Source: Ziziphus jujuba (lineage: Eukaryota; Streptophyta; Magnoliopsida; Rosales; Rhamnaceae). From it: DNA of 64,000 bases. Below the pieces are notes generated by a model. It did no database searches and was not told the origin of the DNA. It worked only from the letters and a program-made list of their open reading frames with translations. A program made the translations under genes and the position numbers. Below are positions 35,276 through 48,234 of this stretch, in pieces. The stretch spans positions 21,586,001-21,650,000 of the forward strand of contig NC_083379.1 in the NCBI RefSeq assembly GCF_031755915.1, written 5' to 3'. How positions within the stretch are numbered: the stretch's first letter is position 1; each line of letters opens with the position of its first letter.

Positions 35276-37245
35276 TTGGTTTTTACTCTTATACCATTAT
35301 GTAGATCTCATCAATACAAGTACGTAAATTAGTGGCACATCTAATTTTGATATACAGTTAAAAAGATATGATTTTGAGAAATTTTCATCATTAGTGTTTA
35401 AACTGTGTTCAAGCTAGTCCAATTTTTGTCCTATAGTGATCCAATGGCCTATATATACATTGGGATGCATGCGAATCATTAAACAATCAGGAAGATACCT
35501 AAAAAGTCTTCAAATCCCCATGACCCACATTGGGTTTCACTAGTTTTCATCTATTTTTCTAGCTATACAATGATACATATGCCATCCCATCCTGTTGCTA
35601 ACTCTTTGCAACCAATTACATGGTCAAACATCACTGGATGCATTCGAATCAGGCCTCCAATATCAGTGACAGCATGCCATGAGTTTCGCACAATATTTCC
35701 ATTTTTTGACCAACTCAGCTTGATCCACACCCTTTCCCCCTATTTTAGACCCTTTAATCCATTTGCAGCTTTGTTTAATAAAATTCTTCATTATTTAAAT
35801 GATTCATCAACATCAATTTAGCTAAATTTTTCGACTAGTTTTTTAGTCACCAATGATGTTTTTTGACCAAAAGGAGCATATCAATGTAATCCCCATCTCA
35901 TGAGCTTTTCATTGGTATATAATTTAAGAATTTCGGATATCATTTGGTTAATTTTTCATTTTTGGATTAATTAGTTTAAGATCAAGTAAAATTGGACTGT
36001 GGTTGGACAATATATGTTCAAATTGACGTTTGATTTGTATTTCTCGATGTTATTAGGACTCAATAGCAGGTTCAATCTTATAAAATTTACATTATAGCAA
36101 AAAGTCCTAATTTTGAGTACTGGATCCTAAAGGTGCACAATATAATTGGTGTCCAATTTTGAAAATTTTGGAATCATAAAAGTTATTTTAAGATATTTGA
36201 TATGCATCAATGTCTGTTATTTAATTTTTGAAAGCCTAATAATTATTCTTGTTATATTTTAAAAATCAGAACTAAGATCGGAGGTGATCTAACAACAGAT
36301 CGGGACTGAGTTGTGTCCTATAAGTGAATTTCTATTTTCGAAAATGATTTGGGATAATATACATGATTTAGATTATCATATTATATTTTTGGAAATATAA
36401 ATTTATATTGTTTTATATTATACGTTCATGATTTTATGATTTCTTATTTTTGAAATATTTACAATGAATATTTTAATATAATTACATTTAGAGTATGCTG
36501 ATAATTTTGAATATATTCAAATTATGATTTTGGAAATTGTATTATATCATTAGAATGTCTTATATAAGCTATGGATTTTATATGTTTATCATTACCATAC
36601 CATGTATTTGGATTGACGTTATGATATTGTCCTTTTATATATATTGTCATTCTTGCTCAGATTACGATTTGATGTAAGATCTTATTTTTGCGGTGCCTTA
36701 GAACACTAATGGCCATGAGATGGTTTTTCCCTCTCCATGACTCCGCTACACACTAGGATACTATATATGAGCGTATGACAGAATTTAACAATAAATGTGG
36801 TACATGGATTGTTGATGATTATTTTAGATTATGGATATATTGTTATTTATGATACTTTTATTTTGGTTATAGTGTTTATTTATGATATTTTAAATTATGG
36901 ATAAAATGCATATTTATACATATTGTTACTTGTATGGAGTCCTAGTTTTATTTTATTAAAAATGTTATAGTATTTACCAATATTATTATATTTCCTTATA
37001 AGATATGTGATTTACTTGGATTTTGTAAAATCATTTTTTAAAATAGAGGGATTTTTCAAAAGAATGATTGTGAGGTATCGAGGAAAATGATTTTAACTAA
37101 ATGTTTTTATCTTCCAAATATTTATATTCTTCACTCACTGGGCTTGCTTCATACTTTTATGTTTTTAAACTATACATTAAAACTCAATTAACAGGTTACA
37201 TATATCACATTTAAACATTTTATTTGTTCATATATTATTTTATTG

Positions 37246-37248
<3 letters not shown>

Positions 37249-37305
<57 letters not shown>
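37249..37305. repeat. (AT)n microsatellite
   Basis: 57 bp of uninterrupted AT repeats. Shorter (AT)n tracts occur at about 46628-46671, 50747-50800 and 56037-56073. Confidence 0.95.
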
Positions 37306-37306
<1 letters not shown>

Positions 37307-37450
37307 CTCTAGATGATAGCATGCATTTTTTATTTCACTGATTCTGACGTAAATATTATATTGAGCATTTTTTATATTTTATATTTGTTTATTTATACTC
37401 TTTAGGCTATTCTGATAAATTGACCCACATATACAAAATTCTTTTATTGT

Positions 37451-39853
37451 TTTTATTGATTATGAAATTATTATCCTTGCTATTATTGTTAAAAATATTT
37501 AGTATTTTTTTTATATATATATATATAAACTGTTTTTAGGATAATGTTCGATTTATACGGGAAAAAAAAGTTTCTACTGATGTTTCAACAGAAATTTTAA
37601 TAAGATTTTTTTTCCTAAATAGGAACATCTCAAATATTCGGAATGGACCTCAAAAGCCATCCTATCAAATATGCTCCCTTATTTAACCATCTTGGCACCA
37701 AATTGACAGACGGAGAAAGCCAGTAAATGACTAACATTAGATGCGAAAGGCCTAATCCACCGATGACAAGTTGAAAATAGATGTAGAAGATTGGTAAAGA
37801 CAAAAGCTTCAATGATGTAGAATTAGATAGTCATTTTTCATCCCTTTTATTATTGTTATTATTATTACTTTTTGAAAAGAAGATGTTTTGTCATTCTATA
37901 AGTGGAAAAGAAGTTTTTCTCCTATGAGTGAAATAAGAAGTGGGTGAACCAAATGTATAACTCACCGATAATATTTTGAGCAAAAAAAAAAAAAAAAAAA
38001 AAAACTCACTGATAATATAATATGACGAATAATATTTTGTATTTATTCATAAAAATATTATTTTAATCAATGATGACTCAAGTATGGCCAAGATCCATGC
38101 CCTCAATTTTTTTATACATATACTCTTTTTTTTTTTTTTTATAGATACTTATTTTTTATTAAAAATATTTTAAAATGAAAATAAACAAGAAAATATTTCC
38201 ATAACAAATATTGATTTGTGTTTTTCTCTATCAGTTACTTGTCTTATGAATAATTATTTTTGTTTTATTTAATTTATAATTTTAATTTTTTGAAAAAAAT
38301 TATTATATAATGTTATTCCACTTAAAAAAATTTCTAAATCCTTCACTAATTTTAATATAATTTTTATGAAAATTTTAATACATGTTTAATATCACATTTT
38401 TACTCTACCCACATGCTGTATAATTCTTTTTTTCCTATCTTGTATTTTACTTCAATTTTCCTTAATTTGAAAAGGATGAAAGAAAAAATATTAAAAATAA
38501 TAAATGATGGAAGAAATTTTGTTAAAAATAGTGAAATAATTTTTGTTTTTTTTTTGCTATCAAAATGAGATAAATTTTTTTACTCTATATAAATATTTTT
38601 GACTATTCAATTTATTTATTTAAGGACCATATCGGACAAGAGCTGGCATTATTAATAAACTTCTCGTACTGTTTTTTTCCAAACAGCCTTCCTTGTACTA
38701 TAAGAACGAAGTTAAAGAAAGTTGTTTGGAACCATAATTAATATTATCTAATTCTTCTGGTAGAACCAATTTTTATAACCTAAAATATTGAAACAATAAA
38801 TGTGATTTTTTTATATTTTGTTTTTGGTTGAAAGCAATAAATGTAATCGCAAGCACCAAAACATTATTACACTAATAATTTCATCCTCCAACTTTCGGCT
38901 ATCAAATATGTCCATAAAGTGGGGTCCATCAACCTTATCTTCCTAATCATAATATATTCCCAAACTTTTAAGCATATCTCATAATTATAAGATTCTCCCT
39001 TCTACTTTATCTCAACCATTTATTGGTAAATTGTGGGTTGAAAAAAATACTAATATTAATACTTATGGTAATAAAAATAATATTATTTTATTATAATAAT
39101 AATAATAATAATAATCTTCCGGCATGATTTGAAAGTTACACATATGATGTGCCTTTTTCGCTCATATCTACTAGTATCTTTTCTATCTGTTTTCAAAAAA
39201 AAAAAAAAAAAAAAAAGTACTAGTTTTCTCTTTTTTTTCTTTTTTTTTTTTTTTTTTTGGTGTGGGATATGTACCACTATCTTATTGGACTACACCAGGA
39301 TTTGATATTTTCTTCTTCTTCTTCTTCATTTTTTTTTTTTTTTTCCCCTTTGGGATCAAGTCCTCGATTGAATATCCGGTACTAAAAATACTCATTCCCA
39401 ATTTATCAAAAAAAAAAAAAAATTCTGCTTTTTATATATTTTTTTTATTTTTTTTCCTTTTGATATTTGTGTATAGTTTTTTTTTTTTTCCTTGCTTGGT
39501 TTCTTTGAAATCCATTTTTTGTTTTTGTTTTTGTTTTTTTTTTTTTTTTTCTCCACTACAATTTGTTTTGTTTTTGGTTTTTTTTGGTTCTTTTGTTGTC
39601 TTGGTTGATGGTAACGAAAGGAAACATAAAACTAAAGAATAATCATAAAAATGTAAATAAAAAACAATGAAGGTTCATACCTCATTCAAACTGACAATTG
39701 TTACAAGGATTTCGTTGAGTTACTATTCAACTGAAATTTCAAAAGTTTTCTATGGGATACTGATTTTAACCCACATTATAAAAAATAGTAATTTTCACTT
39801 CTTTTTTCCTCTTTTTTGGGATTTTTTTTTTTGTGCATATATATATATATATG

Positions 39854-39904
<51 letters not shown>

Positions 39905-42890
39905 CATATTGAAGATATATGGATTATAAAAATCTGCAGATGCATATGAAAATAAATTATGCATTTTAAAAATCTGCTGATGCATATGAAAATAAAAATT
40001 ATTATCCACAATAGGAACCAAAATTATCATTGATAATTATCTTTTGTGTCTTTGTATATATATGCATATACATTTGAAAATTTTAATATAGCCCATTCAA
40101 ATTTTATTTTTGTTTTAGAAGCCCCTTTTATCGTTATTATTGTTAGTCAAATTCTAGTCAATTTTTATATTTATACTAAAAATAACAATTTCAATGTTCT
40201 CTCATATTGGCATATACATAAAAATCATTTACAAAGACCAAAAATTTAAATTTTTTTATAATTTATTGACTCAAATTCATTTTTATAGTATGTATGTCTG
40301 AAAAAAATTATAATTATTATTTTAAAACAATTATAAATAATACGAAAATGAAGCAATAAATGAGTTTATATATATATATATATATAAATAGAAAGGTTGG
40401 CTTCATGGGATGAGATGGCCCAAAGCTATAAGTTGATAATAGTTTAATTAGTAATGATCTTGAGTTCAAGCCAAAGCTATAAGTTGATAATAGTTTAATT
40501 ACTAAAGTGTCTATTCAAAACAAAAATGAAAAGAGAAGGATTTTAGTAACTTTCGAAGCAGAAATACATTAGGGGCTAAATTAAAATTTACCCTAAAAAA
40601 ATAATATGGTCAATTACAGTTTGTAACCACAAACTATATCATGTTTTACATTTTGCACTCCATTTTGTTTTGGTAATAAATTCTCATATTGTATTATAAA
40701 CTATTGCTTCTCTTTCATTTTAGTTCAATTTACAAGTGACATTCAAATTCTCACATAATCTTAGATCATTTGCAGGTCATGTACAAGACATTTATATATA
40801 CATATATATGATATCAGTAATGATATTGTTGACTACCTAATGCACTTTTATCATTAATTATTTAGGGGTGGGATCCACAAATTATAAACGATAATATTAA
40901 TTTAAAATGTTTTTTAAATATAATGAGGGAAAATAAACCCTTTTAATGGAAAATAATTAATTTTTCATATTGAAACATCCATTAACAATAGATTTTTCCT
41001 TTAAAAAAAATTAAAAATATTATAGATTTTTTTATTTATCCTGTTTAATTTTATATCACATCAATATCTGACATTATAAAATAAATTTAATAATCTATTA
41101 AATCGAAACTTTTTAAAATATATTTTTTGTACTTTAAGTAGTATATTTGTTGCACTCCGATCAATTAGATTTTCTATTAATATAACAATTAAAAAATTAA
41201 GATTAATTGTATTTTGATATTTTCTAATTTCCTACTTTTATAATTTAGAAATTTGACTTTAAAACTTATTATTTTGTTACCCTCTATTTTAATCTGTTAT
41301 AAATTTATCCAATTGGCATAATACCAAAAATGAAATTGATATGATATTAATGGTTTAATATAAAATATGAAATTATATAAAACTGTATATTTAGAATCTG
41401 TAAAATATGTTTTTTGTTATTAACATGAAAGTAAAAATCTAAAATAATGTATTAAGATTAAATCAAATTGGATAAATATGCAACAAATAAAAAATAGGGC
41501 TCAGACCATTTTTATGGAAATATGAACAGAAAAAATAAATATGTTATATGAGCCATATGAACATTATTTTTAACTTTACTCTTCAATAATAATGTTTAAT
41601 ATAAATATCAAGTTGACATGATATAAACATTGTCAAAAGTTAATATATATTTTTACAGGCTTTATTATATGTTGTAAAGTTTTTTAAAATGCAATTTAAA
41701 AAAAAATTAATTTCTCAAAAATTAAAAGAGTTAATAAAATATTTAATTAATTAGTAGTTATAAATAGTTTTTGTATAGATTATCATTGGATAACAATTTT
41801 AAATTTGAGTATATATTTATGTTAATTATTTTTGAATAATGTCAATTTTTATACCACATAAATAATGATTCACATTTATTGTTGCAGATTCTCTCAACAT
41901 AAAATATTTTAAAATTAAAAATTTAAATTGTAAAATTTAAAAATTAAAGGATTATAAAATGCAATTATGAAATAAAAAATTATCACAATCTTAAACTGTT
42001 TTTTTCTTTTATAAATTATGGATACAATTAATTTGCCAATTAGATGGAAAAAAGAATATATTTTTACCAAAACATCTTAAGCATGATCTTTATATGATTT
42101 TCATAACCATGCATTTTGGATTTAGTTACATATTGAATAGAAGTGCAAGAAAAACAAAAATTCAGAAAATAAATTGAGAGAGTGAAAGGTTCTAAAAGTT
42201 GAAATGCGAAGAAAAAAAATGTTGTAATTTAGGAATCAAAATATAATTAACCTAGACAAATACAATTTCACAACAAGAAATAAATAAATTTTCTCCCAAA
42301 ATAATGCTTCTTGTGTATGAGGATTTGAGCATGTGAAAAAAGAAGAAAATATACTAAAAAACATAAGGAATTCACCAACTATATCAGAAATTATTATACA
42401 AATCTTCAACTTTATTCAACCAATTTACATTGAGAGCTAAATTAAATTCCAACCCCCATGCTTTTCTAAGTTCATGCATCCAAAACATCATCCTAAACTT
42501 GATTTGTGACTTGATAGCCACTGGGTGGTTAATAGTATTTAATCCCATTCCAAAAAAGGAGGGTAATTTGGTTAATAGGTTGAAAGTAAAGGGGCAAAGA
42601 ATAGAGAAAGTTAGGGGAGTGTAACGATGATGAATGCGTGGAGAGAAAGGTATCGGATGTGGAGGAAAAAGTGGCAGACAAAAGCCAAAGAGAGTGGATA
42701 AGGGCGTCACGGGTTTAAAATTCGTGCGCTCAAATTTTTTTTTTAATAATTATTTATTTTTTCTACGCGTATTTTTATTTTTATTTTTTTCGTTTTTAGT
42801 TCTTAATTTGTTTTTATTTTAAGCTTTTTTTTTATTTTTTATTTTTTTAGTTTTATATTTGTTTATTCGTCTCTATACACTTTGTGTGTC
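37451..42890. other. Large AT-rich intergenic region, no gene supported
   Basis: Contains a poly(A) run at 37981-38003, poly(T)/(CTT) tracts at 39190-39560, an (AG)n tract at 39856-39901, an (AT)n tract near 40370-40386, a duplicated 29-bp motif (39927 and 39967, AAAAATCTGC...GATGCATATGAAAATAAA), and a 34-bp direct repeat (CAAAGCTATAAGTTGATAATAGTTTAATTA) at 40421 and 40472. The 108-codon frame at 42710-42384 (minus) has no recognisable domain. No RNA gene was seen. Confidence 0.55.
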
Positions 42891-42897
42891 CAATGTC

Positions 42898-42905
42898 CAC
42901 GTGGC
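42898..42905. promoter_or_regulatory. G-box / ABRE upstream of the AIRP2-like gene
   Basis: CACGTGGC combines the palindromic G-box CACGTG with the ABA-response core ACGTGGC. It lies about 330 bp before the ATG in a locally GC-richer stretch (42890-42970). In Arabidopsis, AIRP2 is ABA-responsive, so bZIP (ABF/AREB-type) binding here is a reasonable inference. Confidence 0.55.
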
Positions 42906-43057
42906 GTCTCGCTCTCCCGTCTTCGCTTTCAAGAACAGCAAAGAAGCAACACGAAGGGGCCAGATACTGAAAGAGAAAGCAAACACGAAAGGGAATTGAA
43001 AACAAGCCACCCCAACACCCCTTAAAAAAAAAAAAAAAAAAAAAAAAACGCAGTTCT

Positions 43058-43077
43058 AAGAGAGAGAGAGAGAGAGG
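43058..43077. repeat. (GA)n tract in the 5' leader of the AIRP2-like gene
   Basis: An (AG)10 tract following a poly(A) run at 43024-43048, about 160 bp before the ATG. GA-rich leaders are common in plants and can bind BBR/BPC-type factors; that role is inferred only. Confidence 0.6.
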
Positions 43078-43237
43078 GACGGGAAAGTGAGGGTTTTTCT
43101 CTGGGGGTTTTCGAGAGAAATCAGAGTTTTTGGAATGTGATTTTGATTTTTGGTCTTCGGAATTTCTCTCGTAATCGTTTGGGACTTTTTAATTTTGTAA
43201 TTTTTTTTAATTAAAAAAGAAGAAGCATATTTTGGAG

Positions 43238-46200
43238 ATGTACATAGCATCCATGCGAAAGTCATTCAAAGACTCTTTGAAAGTGCTTGAAGCTGATATT
43301 CAGCACGCTAATACCATGTAAGTGTTTCCTAGTTATTGTTAATACTCTGTCAGAGTTTGTGTTCCTCAGAGTGTGAGTTTCATGGTTTATTTTATTTTAC
43401 TTTTTTTTGAGTTTTTTTTTTTTTTTTTTTTTTTTATGTTTAAAATTTACATTATTTTTTGTTCTGCCTCGTATTTATTTTAAATTATGCAGTTTCTGTA
43501 TTGATTAGAAGTCAATAAATTTCGAAAAAGCTTAAAGATCAATTATTATGAACACTTTGCTAATTTTTGTTTTTGCTTTTTTTATTTTTTTCTTATTCTT
43601 TCGCGTGAAACACGCTGATCATCTGGGCAAACATTTCTTTTTCCAAAAGTTTTTTGTTCTAATTTATTTTTTCCCCTGAATTCCTTATGGCTTTACCTCT
43701 TTCAAGTGAATGCTAATTTTGATCACCTTTTTGTTAACTATATTTTATGGGTCTCATTTGTTAAACTCAGACTTATCTGATTTTTAAAAGTGGCGTCTTA
43801 ATCATATTTTCATTTGCGTATTTTTATAGATTGTTCTGGGAGTAGCATTGCTCTCTCTTTTAGTTTTTATTTATTTATTTTTACAAATTTCATTTTTATT
43901 AATTGATTAAGCCACAAAAGTAACTCACTGCTTGTGCTGTTAGACGTATCGTTTTAGATTATTCTTCTTATTTTAGAGTTTGGTGGTTCCATTTGAATGT
44001 GAACCTATATGTATATTTGTTACAACTAATCTTGACTCTAATGATGCCATTTGTGTGAAAAAAAAATGCTACATTTGGATGGGGTGTTGGAATCTTAAGC
44101 TGTTCAAGAAGCTCAATTGGAAAGAGATGTCAAGTCCCCCACGCAGCATTTTCGCTCCAAATCATGCATTTGAACTAACATTTCCAAATGGAAATAAACT
44201 GATAAGCCATTGGAATTTCTATATGGTTATGTTTGTAGTTTTTCCAAGCTTGTGTCTTGTATGATGTGCTTATGTAATTGAAAAGAGAGCTAGATAACTT
44301 AGTCTCATCATTATTTCTCGGGTTTTTGTTAAGTCCTTATCTAGAAATTTCATGTGTAGGGCCTCAGAGTTTTCAAGGGAGTATGATGGTGCCTGTCTTC
44401 AGATGCGAATATCATATAGTCCAGCTGCACACCTGTTCCTTTTTCTGGTGCAATGGACTGATTGCCATCTTGCAGGAGCCCTTGGTCTGCTAAGAATTCT
44501 GATTTACAAGGTTAAGTTTTGTGCGTCCAAATGCAATCTATTCTTTTCAAGCTTTTTTTAAGTCATAAATGGGGGTGATCCTGACATTTTCGCTTATGTT
44601 GCAGGTGTATATGGATGGCACAACCACCATGTCTACCCATGAAAGGAAAGCATGTATTAGGGAGTTCTATGGTAAATTTCCAAGACCAGCTTGTTAGGAT
44701 TTACTGCTTTTTTGTGGCCTTGGTATACAAAGCTTACATGTGCTCGACATCCTTTTGTTGCCAGCTGTAATTTATCCCTCTTTACTGCAACTTCAAAAAG
44801 GTGTAACTGATTCTGAGGACAAAAAGCAGAAGGCAGTATGCATGGAAAGGTACCGAAAAAGAGATGAAGAGGAAAATAGGCAATGTTCAGATATAGATGT
44901 TGAAAGAGAAGAAGAATGTGGTATATGCATGGAGATGAATAGTAAGATTGTATTGCCCAACTGCAACCATGCAATGTGCATGAAATGTTACCGTGAATGG
45001 TATTGTCATCTCTCTCTCTCTCCCACCCCCAAAGTTTTAAGCTCTAATAGTTTGGGTTTTATTGGGATGTAACTTTTTTAAATACGTTTTATTCCCAGTT
45101 ATATGTGCAATTCATCTTTTTCTTTCCCGTTTCTCCATATAAATACTATTTTACTTATTCTAAGTTCTAATCAATTGGGTTACCATACTATTGCTTATTT
45201 GTCTATCAATTTTTTGGGCTGATGTTTTTGTCTTGAAATTACACTTTTTGTTGGGATCCTTTTGGTTAATTACCTCTGTATAAAGCCTGTTTTAGTTGTA
45301 TCATTGAGTTATAATTTTGTCTGCTCAATTCTGTTGGTAGCCTAGAATTTCAATTTGGCTATTGATGCCAGAAATGTGATCTGCCATAATCTCTTCAATC
45401 CCTTCATTAATAGGCCAGAATAGAGAAAGATATTAGGAATTTGTGGATCTGTTTCTATCTACATGGAATAGTGGCTTATTTCACCCTAGTTTGAGGTACA
45501 TCCTCATAAATGGTATTCATTTGGAAAAATTAATCATTTTGAGTAACTTTAGTGCATCTATACAAGATGGTCTGCACCTTCAGCATTCAATTAATTTCTT
45601 GTGGCTGTCTTTCCTGTTTCAGTGCCTTTCAGGCTAACATATCTACCATTGTTTTCTTCAGACGTTGCTCGACTGTCAAACATAATGACATCCATTCTGG
45701 GTTTTTGTAATTTCTTCGTTTGAATTGAGGGAGTCAATCCTGTAAGCATTGGACCACTTGCCGTTTAGCAAGCTGACCTTTTAGGCTTTTTTTTTTTTAA
45801 CAGTAAAATTAAAACTATCGGTGTACATGCTCCTTGTAAAATCCTTGTTCGAAATTATTGATTAACCTGGTGTTAACATGCTTCTTACAAAATCTTAGAT
45901 TTATTGAAAAATGCTGGTTGTTTTAGACTTCAACTTTCTTCTGCAATACCGATAACCTAATATTTGTCCATAGCTGCTAGTATGTATGTATTCCTCCATT
46001 CCATGGTTTTCCACCTGGTGCTTCATTGGTAGGTATTGCTTTTTGCATACTCGGTCAGTAATAGAAGCTCAATTTGATTTGCATTTTTGAAAACCAACTT
46101 GAGGAAATTGATGAGCTTAAGCAACATATTGCAGGAGATCAAGATCACAATCATGCCCCTTTTGTCGTGACAGTCTTAAGAGAGTAAACTCTGGTGATCT

Positions 46201-46345
46201 CTGGGTATACACTGACAGCAGGGATATAGTTGACATGGCAACTGTGACAAGGGAGAATCTTAGGAGGCTGTTCATGTATATAGATAAGCTGCCTCTTGTT
46301 ATACCTGATACTCTTTTTGATACTTATGATTCCCACTTAAGGTGA
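43238..46345 (+). CDS. AIRP2: RING-HC E3 ubiquitin-protein ligase AIRP2-like
   Basis: Five exons (43238-43317, 44360-44510, 44605-44671, 44765-44999, 46135-46345) total 744 nt, 247 aa. All introns are GT-AG and phases close exactly. The protein carries MRKSFKDSLKVLEADIQHAN, then YSPAAHLFLFLVQWTDCHLAGALGLLRILIYK, then TMSTHERKA, a charged linker, and a RING finger: C151-x2-C154-x11-C166-x-H168-x2-C171-x2-C174-x10-C185-x2-C188 (C3HC4, all eight ligands present). It ends DSLKRVNSGDLWVYT and LRRLFMYIDKLPLV. This is the Arabidopsis AIRP2 (At5g01520) architecture, an E3 ligase that promotes ABA signalling and drought response; the hydrophobic middle segment is family-typical. An in-frame ATG five codons later (43253) would give MRKSF, the usual family start, so the first codons are uncertain. 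Intron 4 (~1.1 kb) splits the RING between W178 and R179. Length is close to the Arabidopsis protein, and it looks intact. Confidence 0.94.
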
Positions 46346-46635
46346 TTAGTACAGTTAAAGCCGCCATCTTCTATGGCATTCGAATTGGTAGTTCCTTGTC
46401 TTTTGGTTACATAAGGACCAGAATTAATTCGGAAATTTTAATTAGTTTCTTCCCGCTTCTGATAAGAAGAACCCAGCCGGAATTACTGTAGGCTGGTGGG
46501 TGAAGTTAAGCTAGTTTAATTTGAAGGGGTTTCTAAATTGTATGTAGCACATTTGTACATGCTTGTATAGCTTTGAAAGTTTGCATATAAAAAGTGCTTT
46601 GCAGATCCTGTTGTACTCAGAGATATGTATATATA

Positions 46636-46672
<37 letters not shown>

Positions 46673-47436
46673 TTGGCCACTTTGGAAACTTCATTTTATA
46701 CTTGGCCGTTGACTTCTTGGAAAACGTCATTTTTGTCCAGTTGATCGACAAAAATTCAAATTTAAATGCATTTGATTGGATAACTATTGCTAACAAGTTG
46801 AAATCGAATGAGACTGATAATAACATTAGTGGGTATGTGTTGGTATTATTTCTAAGTGAGCAAGCGTGACAAGTTCTTATCCGACTAACTATGAATAACG
46901 AAAATATAAATATTTAACAAGTTCCTTCAATTACTTTTTTTTTTTTTTTTTTGGGTAATAAAAAAATGGGTTCTCACTATATCATTGGTTTCTAAGCTAT
47001 TTGGATCTACATACTTCATCTTTTGCAATTTTGTGGGAGTTCAGTCCAACAATATACGGTATATGAAGCCATCTTTACCGGCTTCCATTTGAGCAAAGCA
47101 GCAAGGCGCTCATGGAGCTTGTTCAGGTGATTAGTTGTCCTTTTAAAATTTGAATTTAACTTAAAACAATGAAGAATAATTAATTAACTAAATTGATTTT
47201 TTAGAGATAATTAACTAAGTTGCTTAATTATCTGATAGATGCATGTGGATCCGACTGATGAAGTTTCAATTTACAGATGTGGTGATTCGTAACTGTAATT
47301 GTTTGTTGCGCTTTGGATGTGGACTAATTCACATCCCATTTTGTGCATGTGAAAATTCAAGGGCTCTTTCATTTTAAAATCATATGAGATAATTTTCATT
47401 TTACCAAAAAAAAAAAAAAAAAAAAACGTTACTTAA
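46346..47436. other. 3' flank of the AIRP2-like gene
   Basis: Probable 3' untranslated region up to about 46610, then an (AT)n tract (46628-46671), poly(T) at 46936-46953 and a poly(A) run at 47406-47426. No further gene recognised. Confidence 0.55.
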
Positions 47437-47441
47437 CATTT

Positions 47442-47875
47442 TGATGAGAATCTGCCTGAACATTTACAACCGGAATCCGTTGGGATGCTAATCCGATACA
47501 GATGAAGACCGGATCAATCACTAGAGATCAAGTCAAGCGATTTAAAGACAACCTGGCTGCCTTCGTACAGGGAGTAATTAATTCTCAAAAGGGCTTGGCA
47601 ATATCCAAAAATACAAATTTTGTTTTAAGCATCCAAGTGGTAGAGGCCGATATAGACCCGAGTAGCTGTTGTTGTGTAAATATGGACTCCAGACAATAAA
47701 AAATGATTCCAACACTTCATGGATTCAATGAATATCACTAAGAGGTTATGGAATCAAGCGAAGGCAGAATCAAAAGCAAACAAAATGAGCTTGTGAGCGT
47801 AGGATGAGTTTTGGTCAAAAATTGTTTAGATGTTAATTCTTGTTACTGCAGTTGAGATTATATTTTGTGAGTTTA
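47442..47875 (+). repeat. Truncated 5' LTR of element 2
   Basis: Collinear with 49571-49990: 'atgaagaccggatcaatcactagagatcaagtcaagcgatttaa', 'cagggagtaattaattctcaaaagggcttg' and 'ggatgagttttgg' recur in the 3' LTR. The 65-codon frame at 47502 lies inside this LTR and is not a gene. Confidence 0.85.
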
Positions 47876-48234
47876 AAAAAAAAAAAAAAGAAGAAGAAGA
47901 AAAGCTGAATAAAAAAAAAAAAAAAAGACCGGTTTGGTTAGAGTTGGAGTTTGAATTTTTTTGCTAGAAATTTATTGGAACTGCTAAGTTGTTGCTTATT
48001 TATTCAATATTTGGAGTTGTTGGAAATTCAATTTTGCTGTTGGATATTTGTATTTTTGAGTGCAAAATTACTTAGATTAAAATTAGTTAAAGGATACAAA
48101 AACTTGAATTACAAAGAACAACAACCAACAACTATCCTATATTTTTGTTCGATTTGATTCTTCTTTTTCTATATTTATTCCTTGAATTATTGCCTCATTA
48201 ATATTCTGGGTAGCTTTTAATTCATTCCTAATCA

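Larger units (their letters stand above)
33640..37450 (+). repeat. LTR-like repeat, plus orientation, split by a Harbinger-like element
   Basis: 33640-33720 and 35276 onward together match the minus strand of 16560-17975 and 32450-33060. Blocks include 'tcaagtttgact', 'gaaatttg' + 'ggtttttac', 'tcatcaatacaagtacgtaaattagtggcacatctaatttt', 'gtccaatttttgtcc' and 'gatgcatgcgaatcattaaa'. Further right, 36240-36320 carries 'ggaggtgatct' and 36680-36770 the 'ccctctccatgactccgctacacactaggat' block shared with 13320-14050. No gag or pol. The right edge near the (AT)n tract is approximate. Confidence 0.55.

Noticed and set aside
39262..39642. 126-codon frame rich in Phe
   Set aside because: Encoded by poly(T) and TTC/TTG runs; no real protein character.
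42384..42710. 108-codon minus-strand frame upstream of the AIRP2-like gene
   Set aside because: No domain or motif recognised, no promoter or splice context, and it overlaps AT-rich promoter-side DNA. Not enough to call a gene.
43980..44264. 94-codon frame in intron 1 of the AIRP2-like gene
   Set aside because: In-intron, no motif, and not compatible with the exon joints that reproduce the known protein.
47502..47699. 65-codon frame after the AIRP2-like gene
   Set aside because: It lies inside the truncated 5' LTR of element 2, with a matching segment in the 3' LTR.
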